A stretch of 8,190 bases of DNA, taken from assembly GCA_948552115.1 (NCBI GenBank), contig CAOWNX010000030.1, forward strand, positions 1 through 8,190, given 5' to 3'. Shown in pieces: positions 1-6,851 of the stretch. The translations under genes were made by a program, and so were the position numbers. Source of the DNA: an uncultured Bacilli bacterium. Its GTDB lineage: Bacteria > Bacillota_I > Bacilli_A > RF39 > UBA660. The notes under the pieces were generated by a model. It was given only the letters and a program-made list of their open reading frames with translations, was not told where the DNA came from and did not search any database. The number at the start of each line of letters is the position of its first letter. The stretch's first letter is position 1.

Positions 1-953
1 TTCCCTACACTACAAGTTCCATCTGCTCCACTTACTCCTGGACTAGAACATTCATACTCACTATCTTTTGTGGTATCCGTTCCAAAAATTACATCAATAA
101 TATGTACCTGATTGTAATCTATGTTCGTTAATGTCTCATATTTTCCCATATTCCATATCTTATATTTGTATCTTGGTATCCATACAAAATAACTCTCGAT
201 ATTATCCTCTGGTATTTCTTCTCCTTCTTGATACGTTGTACTTTCATTTTCTAATATGACTGCATTCGCCCACTTTTGATTACTATAGTTGTACCATGCT
301 GTATTCATATCTGCCTTTTTTACGGTTCCATCGTTATCGATTGTTACTGGTATTAATCCATCTTTTAGTACTGGGTCCGTTCCATGTAAGATTTCTTCTG
401 TGTATCTTTGATTCTCTTTTTGATAACTACTTACTACTGTTACTTTTCCCACATATGTTTTATTCATCACATCTACATCATCCATCGTAGTACTTTCATC
501 CATCCATATCCTTACTTCCATTCTCTTCTTCTCTTTCGGATATAAACTTCCACTATGTATCTTAAAAGCTCTTTCTCCTACCGTTGATTCTACAGGATTT
601 CGAAGTAGTACACCATTCTCATCATTAATCATCGCTTTTAATACTCTTTCTGGCATGGTACTACTACTCATACTCTCTAAGTTTACTTGATATTCTGCCA
701 TACTATTACAGATATTTTCCATCCAAAACACATATGGAGTTAGATTCTTTCCTTCTTCATCACGAATTGGGTAACCTCGATCTAAATGAATATTACTATT
801 CGTATCTTCTTCATAAGTTATTTTAAAACAATCCGTTACAACTACATTATCATCAGTTTGTTCAAATGTTATATTCCAATAAGCATAACTTACTGTTGAA
901 ACTAGAGCTACAACCGCAATAACTAACAATAACAAAGAGACTTTCTTCTTCAT
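1..953 (-). CDS. Exported TasA/camelysin-like surface protein, 3'-truncated by the window edge
   Basis: An open frame of 317 codons runs off the left edge with no stop, so the C-terminus is missing. The N-terminus (MKKK, a hydrophobic stretch at about 5-20, then SYAYW at 22-26) is a signal peptide of the type seen in TasA/camelysin-like proteins. Residues about 27-185 look like a beta-rich extracellular domain (TPYVFWMENICNS near 72-84). Residues about 190-317 form a second module with WYNY..KWANAV (220-232) and YFVWIPRYKYKIW (255-267). I recall that pattern from uncharacterised surface or phage-associated proteins of gut Firmicutes, but its function is unknown. The ATG at 953 is chosen because GGTGAG lies four bases upstream, the same spacing as other genes here. 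An in-frame ATG at 965 is the alternative. Export is well supported; the exact family and role are not. Confidence 0.8.
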   Translation of the reverse strand, partial: MKKKVSLLLLVIAVVALVSTVSYAYWNITFEQTDDNVVVTDCFKITYEEDTNSNIHLDRGYPIRDEEGKNLTPYVFWMENICNSMAEYQVNLESMSSSTMPERVLKAMINDENGVLLRNPVESTVGERAFKIHSGSLYPKEKKRMEVRIWMDESTTMDDVDVMNKTYVGKVTVVSSYQKENQRYTEEILHGTDPVLKDGLIPVTIDNDGTVKKADMNTAWYNYSNQKWANAVILENESTTYQEGEEIPEDNIESYFVWIPRYKYKIWNMGKYETLTNIDYNQVHIIDVIFGTDTTKDSEYECSSPGVSGADGTCSVG

Positions 954-975
954 AAACCTCACCATACTTCCACAC

Positions 976-1012
976 AAAAAAACTTCTCTACTATTTTTAG
1001 TTTAGAAGTTTT
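976..1012 (-). terminator. Terminator-like hairpin in the leader of the surface-protein gene
   Basis: On the minus strand a nine-base arm AAAACTTCT pairs with AGAAGTTTT, with a further three inner pairs (ACT/AGT) across an internal loop. A run of seven T follows at 982-976. It ends only 22 bases before the ATG at 953 and lies downstream of the predicted promoter, so it sits inside that gene's 5' UTR. The stem is AT-rich and therefore weak. It could be an attenuator or a backup terminator for the upstream glycosidase gene. Confidence 0.5.
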
Positions 1013-1059
1013 ATTTTACTTTCTCACTTTAATAACACAAAGTTAATCATATATTTTGT

Positions 1060-1088
1060 ATTATATCTATGAAATCACTATTTTTAAA
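1060..1088 (-). promoter_or_regulatory. Predicted sigma-A-type promoter for the surface-protein gene
   Basis: A perfect TATAAT (1065-1060) is preceded, at exactly 17 bases, by TTTAAA (1088-1083), which matches four of six TTGACA positions. It lies in the 166-base gap between the glycosidase terminator and the surface-protein start, giving a predicted leader of about 100 nt. The rest of the gap holds only the hairpin at 976-1012. Assigned from sequence alone. Confidence 0.5.
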
Positions 1089-1104
1089 AGTAAAATTTTA
1101 TCAT

Positions 1105-1137
1105 AAAAAAAGCATATTTCTACAATTCAGAAACATA
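1105..1137 (-). terminator. Intrinsic terminator of the GH31 gene
   Basis: The arm TATGTTTCT (1137-1129) pairs with AGAAATATG (1121-1113), nine pairs including two G-T wobbles, with a seven-base loop. One C and then seven T (1111-1105) follow. The last codons and the TAG stop of the glycosidase gene form part of the hairpin. Position and T-tract make it a likely Rho-independent terminator for that transcript. Confidence 0.65.
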
Positions 1138-3534
1138 CTCTAATAATTTTAAAAACATTCGAATAAAGATAGAATCAAGTCCACGTTTTTTTAATTTCTT
1201 AATTTGAATTCGTTTTTTCTTTACATCCACATCACTATACATAATTGATGCAATCTCTTCTTTTAATCGCGTTTCAATTTGCAAATCATTAATAATTGAA
1301 TCAATATCTTCATTAATAATACGTACTGCATCAATCTCAATATCTTTTCCCTTACAATTAATCGTAAGTTGTTTCGTTGTCTTTACATTATGAACCATAA
1401 CAATAAAGTCTGCATCATCTACAAAAGTTTCACATGGAATCAAATCCTTATCCACATAAGCTTTTACATCTTCTGCTTCTCTCGTATTCCGAAACCGTAT
1501 TCGGTAATCTCTAGTTTCTGGAATCATTCCACTTTTTCCTTCAACAGGACGAATAATCAAAGTATAATTATTTTGTAGATAATTATAATCAATCGTGGTC
1601 ATAATATAATAACCTTGTTCATAAAGCGAACTAAATCCATCATCTTCATACAAATAATATGTATTACTTTGTCCAGGAAACACATGAATTTCCATAGTCT
1701 CTGGAGGATTCGTTACATTAATATTATTTTCTAAATCTGCAAGAGGAATAATACTTCCCTTTTTTGCAAACACTGGATAATCTTCATCCTTATAAAAAAC
1801 CACATAATACTTATTTCCAAGAAATTTCTTACCCGTTTTAAAATCATACCAAGTACCCTCAGGCAAGAAAATTCTTGTAATGGCACGGTTCATAACCATA
1901 TCTTTCTTTACTGTAATCGGTGCCACAAAAAGTTCTGTTCCAAAATAATACTCATTTCGATACATTGGCTCATCATAAATCAACGGATTTAAATAATAAA
2001 GTGGTTGTACAATGGGAAGCCCAGTTTTATGATACTTATAAGCTTCTGCATAAAGATAAGGGATAAAACGATGTCGTAAAATACAATAATCCCTTACAAT
2101 AGTAAGTGTTTTAACATCCCATCTCCAAGGTTCTCTCTTATAATAATGCCCTTCTTTTGCTGAAAAACGGAAAATCGGGCTAAAACAAGCAAGCTGAACA
2201 TAACGCATATATAACTCTGCGTCTTCAACTCCATCCTTATATCCACCAACATCGTGACTCCAAAAACTAATTCCTTTATTACTGGCCAAAGAATTATAAT
2301 AAGGTAGTATTTTTAAAGTATCCCAACTAACCGTTGTTTCTCCAGAATACAAAACAGGATATCGATGAGCAGCAACTCCTCCATTTCGTGCTAACACGAG
2401 TCCTCGACGATCTGGATACTGCTTATAATCTTCAAAATGATAATAACTCAAAGCACGAAGCGTAATTGGATCTTTTATTTGATAATAATCAATCCAGAAA
2501 AAATCCACACCTTTTTGTGTTAATGGCTTAATCAAATATTCAAAATACTGTATCATAATCATTTTATCAAAAACATTAAAAGGAATGGTATAGCGATCAT
2601 TAAGACCTAAATTTCTTGCAATCACATCATAACTATCCTCATGAGGCATAATTCCTTCCATTGGATTCAAATTAATCCCAACACGAATTCCTCTCTCATG
2701 CATATAATTTAAGAAAAAATTAGGATCTGGAAATAAATTCCGATTAAACGTAAAACCTGTTTTATATAATGACAAATCATTTTTATCCTTTAAATGCCAA
2801 AACTCACCAAGCAAAAGAATCGATAATGGAATTTGATTTCGATTAAAATTTAAAATCAAATCTTTCGTATCTTGAAAATTATAAATTTCATTTCGATTCC
2901 ACCAAATCCCCAAAGCATATCTTGGAATCAAAGCTGGATACCCTGTCAACGTAAAATAATCTTTCAAACAAAGACCAAAATCTCTTCGATAAACAAACAA
3001 ATACGTATCAATTCTTGGAATTGTATTTGTCATCAAAGTTCCATCTGGCATTAAAACCAAAGAAGAAGAATCATCAAATGATGCAAAACCATCTACACTA
3101 TATAATCCTTTTACAGTCGAAAACTTCTTACTATTTTCATCCAAACTCATTGGAGTTGTTCCAAAATTTCGAGCTTCTGGATGATGAAAATACCAAATTT
3201 TATCCGTTCCTGCTAAAGTAACTTTTAAATTAGCATCAGGAGCAAGTTTAGAACCCAAAAAAGGTTTCTCTTTAATATATTGTAACTTAAAATATTTCGT
3301 AGTAATTTCTAAAAATTTATCATCTTGTTGAATTTGAAACTCTGGAACTTCAAAATTACGATTAATCACTTGCTCTGTCAAATCATCAAAAAAAATACCA
3401 TCCTTATTATATTCTAACCGCAATAGGCGTTCACTCAAAACAGTAATCCGATACGTTTGACCTTGAAAAATTGCTTCCTTATTACTACGATTTTTAGAAT
3501 AATCTACTTGAAAATGAGGAAAAAATTCATTCAT
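1120..3534 (-). CDS. Glycoside hydrolase family 31 alpha-glycosidase
   Basis: 804-residue cytoplasmic enzyme (no signal peptide) that should cleave non-reducing alpha-linked sugar residues by the retaining mechanism. Order of domains: N-terminal beta-sandwich about 1-190; (beta/alpha)8 barrel from about 205 (ALGIWWNRN at 207-215); C-terminal beta domains from about 510; a DUF5110-like part near 610-735; and a basic helical tail 740-804. WIDYYQ (347-352) holds the expected nucleophile Asp349, and FWSHDVGGY (424-432) is the classic GH31 motif. In YSGET (396-400) the usual general acid/base Asp of the SGD motif is Glu399. The natural substrate (maltose/isomaltose, xyloside or other) cannot be read from the sequence. 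Start: GGGGTGA four bases before the ATG. Transcribed alone from a promoter facing the HD-radical SAM gene, and ended by a terminator overlapping its stop codon. Confidence 0.93.
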   Translation of the reverse strand: MNEFFPHFQVDYSKNRSNKEAIFQGQTYRITVLSERLLRLEYNKDGIFFDDLTEQVINRNFEVPEFQIQQDDKFLEITTKYFKLQYIKEKPFLGSKLAPDANLKVTLAGTDKIWYFHHPEARNFGTTPMSLDENSKKFSTVKGLYSVDGFASFDDSSSLVLMPDGTLMTNTIPRIDTYLFVYRRDFGLCLKDYFTLTGYPALIPRYALGIWWNRNEIYNFQDTKDLILNFNRNQIPLSILLLGEFWHLKDKNDLSLYKTGFTFNRNLFPDPNFFLNYMHERGIRVGINLNPMEGIMPHEDSYDVIARNLGLNDRYTIPFNVFDKMIMIQYFEYLIKPLTQKGVDFFWIDYYQIKDPITLRALSYYHFEDYKQYPDRRGLVLARNGGVAAHRYPVLYSGETTVSWDTLKILPYYNSLASNKGISFWSHDVGGYKDGVEDAELYMRYVQLACFSPIFRFSAKEGHYYKREPWRWDVKTLTIVRDYCILRHRFIPYLYAEAYKYHKTGLPIVQPLYYLNPLIYDEPMYRNEYYFGTELFVAPITVKKDMVMNRAITRIFLPEGTWYDFKTGKKFLGNKYYVVFYKDEDYPVFAKKGSIIPLADLENNINVTNPPETMEIHVFPGQSNTYYLYEDDGFSSLYEQGYYIMTTIDYNYLQNNYTLIIRPVEGKSGMIPETRDYRIRFRNTREAEDVKAYVDKDLIPCETFVDDADFIVMVHNVKTTKQLTINCKGKDIEIDAVRIINEDIDSIINDLQIETRLKEEIASIMYSDVDVKKKRIQIKKLKKRGLDSIFIRMFLKLLEYVSEL

Positions 3535-3558
3535 ATGGTCACCCCTATTCTAAAATTT

Positions 3559-3587
3559 ATTCTATCACAAAAAACAACAGCGTACAA
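3559..3587 (-). promoter_or_regulatory. Predicted promoter of the GH31 gene
   Basis: TTGTAC (3587-3582) and TAGAAT (3564-3559) are separated by 17 bases on the minus strand. A second TAGAAT lies at 3552-3547. Shine-Dalgarno AGGGGTGA (3546-3539) follows directly. The -35 is a poor match (TTG only), so this is moderate evidence; the position in a 101-base divergent gap supports it. Confidence 0.4.
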
Positions 3588-3616
3588 TGGACTGAAAGAG
3601 AAAAATATTGTATCAT
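3588..3616 (+). promoter_or_regulatory. Predicted promoter of the HD-radical SAM gene
   Basis: TGGACT (3588-3593, four of six) and TATCAT (3611-3616, five of six) are spaced by 17 bases. AAGGAG at 3622-3627 is the ribosome binding site, eight bases before the ATG at 3636. The predicted transcription start near 3623 would leave a very short leader. Its -35 directly abuts the opposing -35 at 3582-3587. Confidence 0.45.
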
Positions 3617-3635
3617 ACAAAAAGGAGTCATCAAT

Positions 3636-5186
3636 ATGATTAAAAAAGAATTAAAAATATATTTAAAAGAAAATATTCTACCCATGTATGAAAAAAATGA
3701 CTGGTCACATCAAATATGGCACATCAATGAAGTCATTGAAAGGAGTATCAAACTATCCAAAAATTTAAATGTTGACATGAATATGGTTTATACAATTGCA
3801 ATCTTTCATGACATTGCTTGTTTCAAAGGAAGAGAAGAACATGAAAAAAATTCTGCCCAAATGCTATTAGAAGATCAAGTACTACCTCACTTTTTTACGG
3901 ATGAAGAAAGACAAATAATGGCTACTGCGATTATTGACCATCGTGCGTCTTTAAAATATACTCCTCGTTCCACTTATGGTCGTATCATTTCAACTGCGGA
4001 TCGTTTTGTTACAATAAAAGGAATACTAAAAAGTACACATCTCTATTCCTTAGAATTTTTTCCCAATCTAAGTATTGAGGAAATGTTTTTAAGAAGTTAT
4101 GAATACATTAAAAAAAAATATGGACCAAAAGGTTACGGAAAAATTTGGATTCCCAACGAAGACTTTGATAACTTTTTAAAAGAAGTAGAATATTATTTAA
4201 ACCATCCTCACGAATTCAAAAAAATATTTTTAAAACTAGACCATCAATTAAGAAAAGAATACAATATCAAAGAAGAAGCTTTTCGATTCGAAAAAAGATT
4301 TTTATCTCTTGACGAATACTACAAAAAAACATATGGAAAAAAAGTTTTTAAAGTGAGTTTAAACGCTGGATTTAGTTGCCCAAATATCAAAAATGGTCAT
4401 GGATGCATTTTCTGTAGTAATGGCTCTTCCGATTTTGCAGGAAAAAAAGAAGATGATTTAGTAACACAATTTCAAAAAGGAAAAGCAATGCTCGAAAAGA
4501 AATGGTCGAGTAGCAAATACATTGCTTACTTCCAAGCAAATACTAATACCTATGCGGATGTATCAATATTAAAGGAAAAATTCGAATCCGTTGCTTTCTT
4601 AGAAAACGTAGTTGGTTTATCCGTTGCCACACGTAGTGACTGCCTTCCACCAGAAACACTAGATTACCTAGAAAAATTAAATCACAAAACGGATTTAACG
4701 ATAGAACTAGGACTACAATCCATACATGAAAAAACACTACAATTAATTAACCGTGGTCATACTCTTCAAAACTTTGAAAACGCAGTAAAAGAACTACAAA
4801 AAAGAAACATTAAAGTTGTAGTACATATCATCAATGGACTCCCCTTTGAAACAAAAGAAGAAATGATTGAAACCATCAAATACTTAAACAAATTAAAAAT
4901 TAATGGGATTAAAATTCACATGCTTCACATATTAAAAAATACACCTTTAGAAACGTTATACCAAAAAAATCCTTGGGCATTACTAACCAAAGAAGAGTAC
5001 ATCGATATTGTTTGCGACCAACTAGAACATTTAAATAAAACAATTGTGATTCATCGTTTGACAGGAGACCCTACTAAAGAAAACTTAATTGCTCCAAAGT
5101 GGTTACTTAAAAAATTTGTTATCTTAAATGACATCGAAAAAGAATTAAAACGAAGAAACTCATATCAAGGAAAACTAGCGAGTTAG
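3636..5186 (+). CDS. HD-domain phosphohydrolase fused to a YtqA/YhcC-type (MnmL-like) radical SAM domain
   Basis: 516 residues with two domains. Residues 1-205 are an HD metal-dependent phosphohydrolase domain: WHINEV (His29), FHDI (His58-Asp59), IDHRAS (His102) and ADR (Asp122) are the likely metal ligands. The substrate is unknown. Residues about 221-516 match the TIGR01212 radical SAM family: the Cys248/Cys257/Cys260 cluster motif, YFQANTNTYA (298-307), ATRSDCLP (331-338), ELGLQS (357-362) and INGLPFET (399-406). In Bacillus subtilis the family member YtqA has, to my knowledge, been renamed MnmL and acts in wobble-uridine modification of tRNA (cmnm5s2U to nm5s2U). The E. coli homologue is YhcC. 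The cluster loop CX8CX2C seems about three residues shorter than the CX11CX2C I remember. These domains are usually separate proteins, so the fusion is notable. No frame break is seen between them. Domain calls are firm; the shared role is inference. Confidence 0.92.
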   Translation: MIKKELKIYLKENILPMYEKNDWSHQIWHINEVIERSIKLSKNLNVDMNMVYTIAIFHDIACFKGREEHEKNSAQMLLEDQVLPHFFTDEERQIMATAIIDHRASLKYTPRSTYGRIISTADRFVTIKGILKSTHLYSLEFFPNLSIEEMFLRSYEYIKKKYGPKGYGKIWIPNEDFDNFLKEVEYYLNHPHEFKKIFLKLDHQLRKEYNIKEEAFRFEKRFLSLDEYYKKTYGKKVFKVSLNAGFSCPNIKNGHGCIFCSNGSSDFAGKKEDDLVTQFQKGKAMLEKKWSSSKYIAYFQANTNTYADVSILKEKFESVAFLENVVGLSVATRSDCLPPETLDYLEKLNHKTDLTIELGLQSIHEKTLQLINRGHTLQNFENAVKELQKRNIKVVVHIINGLPFETKEEMIETIKYLNKLKINGIKIHMLHILKNTPLETLYQKNPWALLTKEEYIDIVCDQLEHLNKTIVIHRLTGDPTKENLIAPKWLLKKFVILNDIEKELKRRNSYQGKLAS

Positions 5187-5513
5187 GATTTTTGTAATAG
5201 AAAATCCTTTTAATTTAGCTTCTGTTGCTACATCTTCTCCAAACTCTAATCGAATCGCATCAATGACTTTCTCTTCCATAACTGATAAAGACCGCTCTAA
5301 ATCATGGATATCAATAGAAAAACAATTCGATTCATGACAAAGCTGACTTACTTGTTCAAAATAATCTTGATTCCGTAAAAATTCATTCATATTTCGAATA
5401 TTTTCCGCAACCACAATTGTATTGTCCTCAATTCCTTCCGTATTCATATACTGTGGATGAAAAACACAAAAAGAAATTAGAGCAAAAAGAAAAAAGTTAC
5501 GAATACGTCTCAT
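5175..5513 (-). CDS. Small exported or membrane-anchored hypothetical protein
   Basis: 112 residues, family not recognised. The N-terminus has three Arg in the first five residues and then a hydrophobic segment (about 7-19), consistent with a signal peptide or a single membrane anchor. The remainder is mostly charged and probably helical, with a CX4C pair (Cys59, Cys64) that could form a disulfide outside the cell. The ATG at 5513 is chosen because AGGTGAG lies four bases upstream; a GTG three codons further up lacks such support. It lies 61 bases downstream of the DUF1292 gene on the same strand with no convincing terminator or promoter between, so the two are probably co-transcribed. Its last 12 bases overlap the end of the convergent HD-radical SAM gene. 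It could be a lineage-specific protein. Confidence 0.65.
   Translation of the reverse strand: MRRIRNFFLFALISFCVFHPQYMNTEGIEDNTIVVAENIRNMNEFLRNQDYFEQVSQLCHESNCFSIDIHDLERSLSVMEEKVIDAIRLEFGEDVATEAKLKGFSITKILTR
5185..5212 (+). terminator. Intrinsic terminator of the HD-radical SAM gene, inside the opposing coding sequence
   Basis: A perfect eight-base stem AGGATTTT (5185-5192) / AAAATCCT (5201-5208) with an eight-base loop is followed by TTT and further T-rich sequence on the plus strand. It starts within the TAG stop codon of the plus-strand gene. The minus strand lacks a T-tract after the hairpin, so termination should be one-directional. The element lies within the final codons of the convergent small exported protein gene. 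Confidence 0.6.
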
Positions 5514-5574
5514 ACTACTCACCTAAGTTTAGTATCGACTTCGTAACTTTTTCTAATCCGGTAATGTTTACCAA

Positions 5575-5826
5575 TTATGCTTCTTTGGTAAATTCTTTCT
5601 CAAACAAATCTAATAAATCATCCATTTTTCCATCAGGTACTTCTTCAAATTCGTATTCTGTATCATTAATCATAATTTTTTTCAAAATTAAAAATTCTTC
5701 TGTCGGATTATCTTCCTTATCAACTTCTAATAAAAAAGCATAGGTTTCCCCTTCATAAGTAAGTTCTTGCATATTTGCATAATCCTTATTGTCATCTAAC
5801 GTTAAAATTTCATACTCTTTTTCCAT
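5575..5826 (-). CDS. DUF1292 (YrzB/UPF0473 family) protein
   Basis: 83-residue, strongly acidic cytoplasmic protein matching the DUF1292 pattern: an ILTLDD start, the central LTYEGETYAFLLEVDKEDN (about 22-40), an ILKK strand and a final acidic helix (MDDLLDLFEKEF). The family is widespread in Firmicutes and often neighbours ruvX/yqgF, but its biochemical role is unknown. The start is the ATG at 5826, with AGGTGAG three bases upstream; an upstream in-frame start giving a 15-residue extension has no such site and does not fit the family length. Likely first gene of a two-gene unit with the small exported protein downstream. The usual ruvX neighbour is not in this window. Confidence 0.85.
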   Translation of the reverse strand: MEKEYEILTLDDNKDYANMQELTYEGETYAFLLEVDKEDNPTEEFLILKKIMINDTEYEFEEVPDGKMDDLLDLFEKEFTKEA

Positions 5827-5842
5827 TTTCTCACCTACCTTA

Positions 5843-5871
5843 CTTATATCATAAAACAACAGAAAAAACAA
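5843..5871 (-). promoter_or_regulatory. Predicted promoter of the DUF1292 unit
   Basis: TTGTTT (5871-5866) and TATAAG (5848-5843) are separated by 17 bases on the minus strand, and the ribosome binding site follows directly. The -35 is a weak match, so this is tentative. In the remaining gap up to 5933 I see no clear terminator for the rsgA unit. Confidence 0.35.
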
Positions 5872-5933
5872 ATGACACTTTTAACATAAACAAAGATTCA
5901 TAAATTATGCAAATTTAAACAAACAAATTTTTT

Positions 5934-6506
5934 TCACTTGTTATCTAATTCATAAACCAGTTTTACATAACTCTCATATCTTTCTTTAGAAATTTTTTCT
6001 TGCATAACTGCTTCTTTCACACCACAATTTTTTTCGAAAATATGAATACAATTATCAAACTTACACCAAGTACGATAAAAAGAAAATTCTTTAAAATAAT
6101 TCTGTACCTCCAATGGCGAAATATCTGGCAAACTTAAACTACCAACGCCTGGAGTATCAATAATCAAAGTATTAAAATCACATACATAACACTTAGAATG
6201 AGTAGTAGTATGGCATCCTTTCTTTGTTTTCTCACTAACACAAGAAATTTGAATCGACTCATCAGTTACTAACCGTTTCACAAGAGACGATTTACCAACA
6301 CCACTATGTCCTAAAAAAACAACTTGTTTTCCATACAATTTTGATTTCAAATTGTAAATTCCATCTTCCAGATTCACAGAAGTTTCAATAACATCAATTC
6401 CTAAACTACGATAAGTATCTAAGAGCTTTTCAACACGATTTGTTTTCAAATCACGCTTATTTACAACAAGAAAATATGGAATATTACATTCACCCAACAA
6501 AACCAT
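5934..6506 (-). CDS. rsgA: RsgA GTPase domain and zinc motif (C-terminal part of interrupted rsgA)
   Basis: 190 residues carrying the circularly permuted GTPase domain of RsgA (YjeQ/YloQ), a late 30S-subunit assembly factor. In order: G4 NKRD (17-20), G1 GHSGVGKSS (66-74), the switch segment GCHTTTH, G3 DTPG, and the zinc-binding CKFDNCIHIFEKNC with Cys-Cys-His-Cys. It ends in a TGA, with the C-terminus at the usual family position. Its ATG is two codons after the TGA that ends the N-terminal part, in the same frame, and it has no Shine-Dalgarno of its own. Production would therefore need readthrough of the TGA or reinitiation after it. Read as one frame, the locus gives about 302 residues, the normal RsgA length. 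Either a recent pseudogene, a sequence error, or a two-piece protein. Confidence 0.88.
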   Translation of the reverse strand: MVLLGECNIPYFLVVNKRDLKTNRVEKLLDTYRSLGIDVIETSVNLEDGIYNLKSKLYGKQVVFLGHSGVGKSSLVKRLVTDESIQISCVSEKTKKGCHTTTHSKCYVCDFNTLIIDTPGVGSLSLPDISPLEVQNYFKEFSFYRTWCKFDNCIHIFEKNCGVKEAVMQEKISKERYESYVKLVYELDNK

Positions 6507-6509
6507 ATA

Positions 6510-6842
6510 TCAATCAACAAAAGAAGAATGAAATTCTGGTTCCTGAAAAGATACCACTATCACTGCATAATCAATATTTACCGCAATAATCTTCCTTTTC
6601 TTTACTTCACTTCTTTTAGTATAATCTTTGGTAGCACGACTTAAAATATGATGACGTTCCAAAACTTTCTTAATTTCCGAACAACTTTCATTTAAAACAA
6701 CAAAATCCCCTGGAAACACTAACTGATTAATACAAGAATCTTTTTTGAAAGACACTTGATAAACAACTTGATGAAAGAAAACAAAAGCATCTTGTTTCGT
6801 TGTCTCCACTACAACCCCATAATCGACTTCTTGATTTTTCAT
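6510..6842 (-). CDS. rsgA: RsgA OB-fold domain (N-terminal part of interrupted rsgA)
   Basis: 110 residues covering the S1-like OB domain of RsgA (about 1-75; GDFVVL near 45-50, ILSRATKDYTKR) and the first strand of the GTPase domain (NIDYAVIVVSFQEPEF, about 89-104). It ends SSFVD-TGA where the family normally reads D-R-Y/F-L-V, so the TGA (6512-6510) replaces a conserved Arg codon. One base change from CGA or AGA would create it. The next codons, Tyr-Met-Val-Leu-Leu, continue the family sequence without a frame shift. The ATG at 6842 is 16 bases from the nearest Shine-Dalgarno; a better-spaced ATT lies four codons upstream in frame (see the site at 6852-6867). Confidence 0.85.
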   Translation of the reverse strand: MKNQEVDYGVVVETTKQDAFVFFHQVVYQVSFKKDSCINQLVFPGDFVVLNESCSEIKKVLERHHILSRATKDYTKRSEVKKRKIIAVNIDYAVIVVSFQEPEFHSSFVD

Positions 6843-6851
6843 TTTATTAGT

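Noticed and set aside
296..490. Plus-strand open frame opposite the surface-protein gene
   Set aside because: Leu/Phe/His-rich translation typical of antisense of coding DNA; the minus strand has a signal peptide, a ribosome binding site and 317 continuous codons.
5560..5572. Small hairpin GGTAA-TGT-TTACC between the DUF1292 and small exported protein genes
   Set aside because: Five-base stem with a three-base loop and no T-tract on either strand; not convincing as a terminator.
5417..5743. Plus-strand open frame of 108 codons
   Set aside because: It lies opposite two better-supported minus-strand genes with good ribosome binding sites, has a low-complexity Ser/Asn-rich translation and no Shine-Dalgarno.
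6510..6512. TGA in rsgA as recoded Trp (Mycoplasma-type code) or selenocysteine
   Set aside because: Trp codons in the window are TGG, and TGA ends the GNAT and NUDIX genes at sensible places. The family has Arg at this position, not Trp or Cys, and no SECIS-like hairpin was evident right after it.
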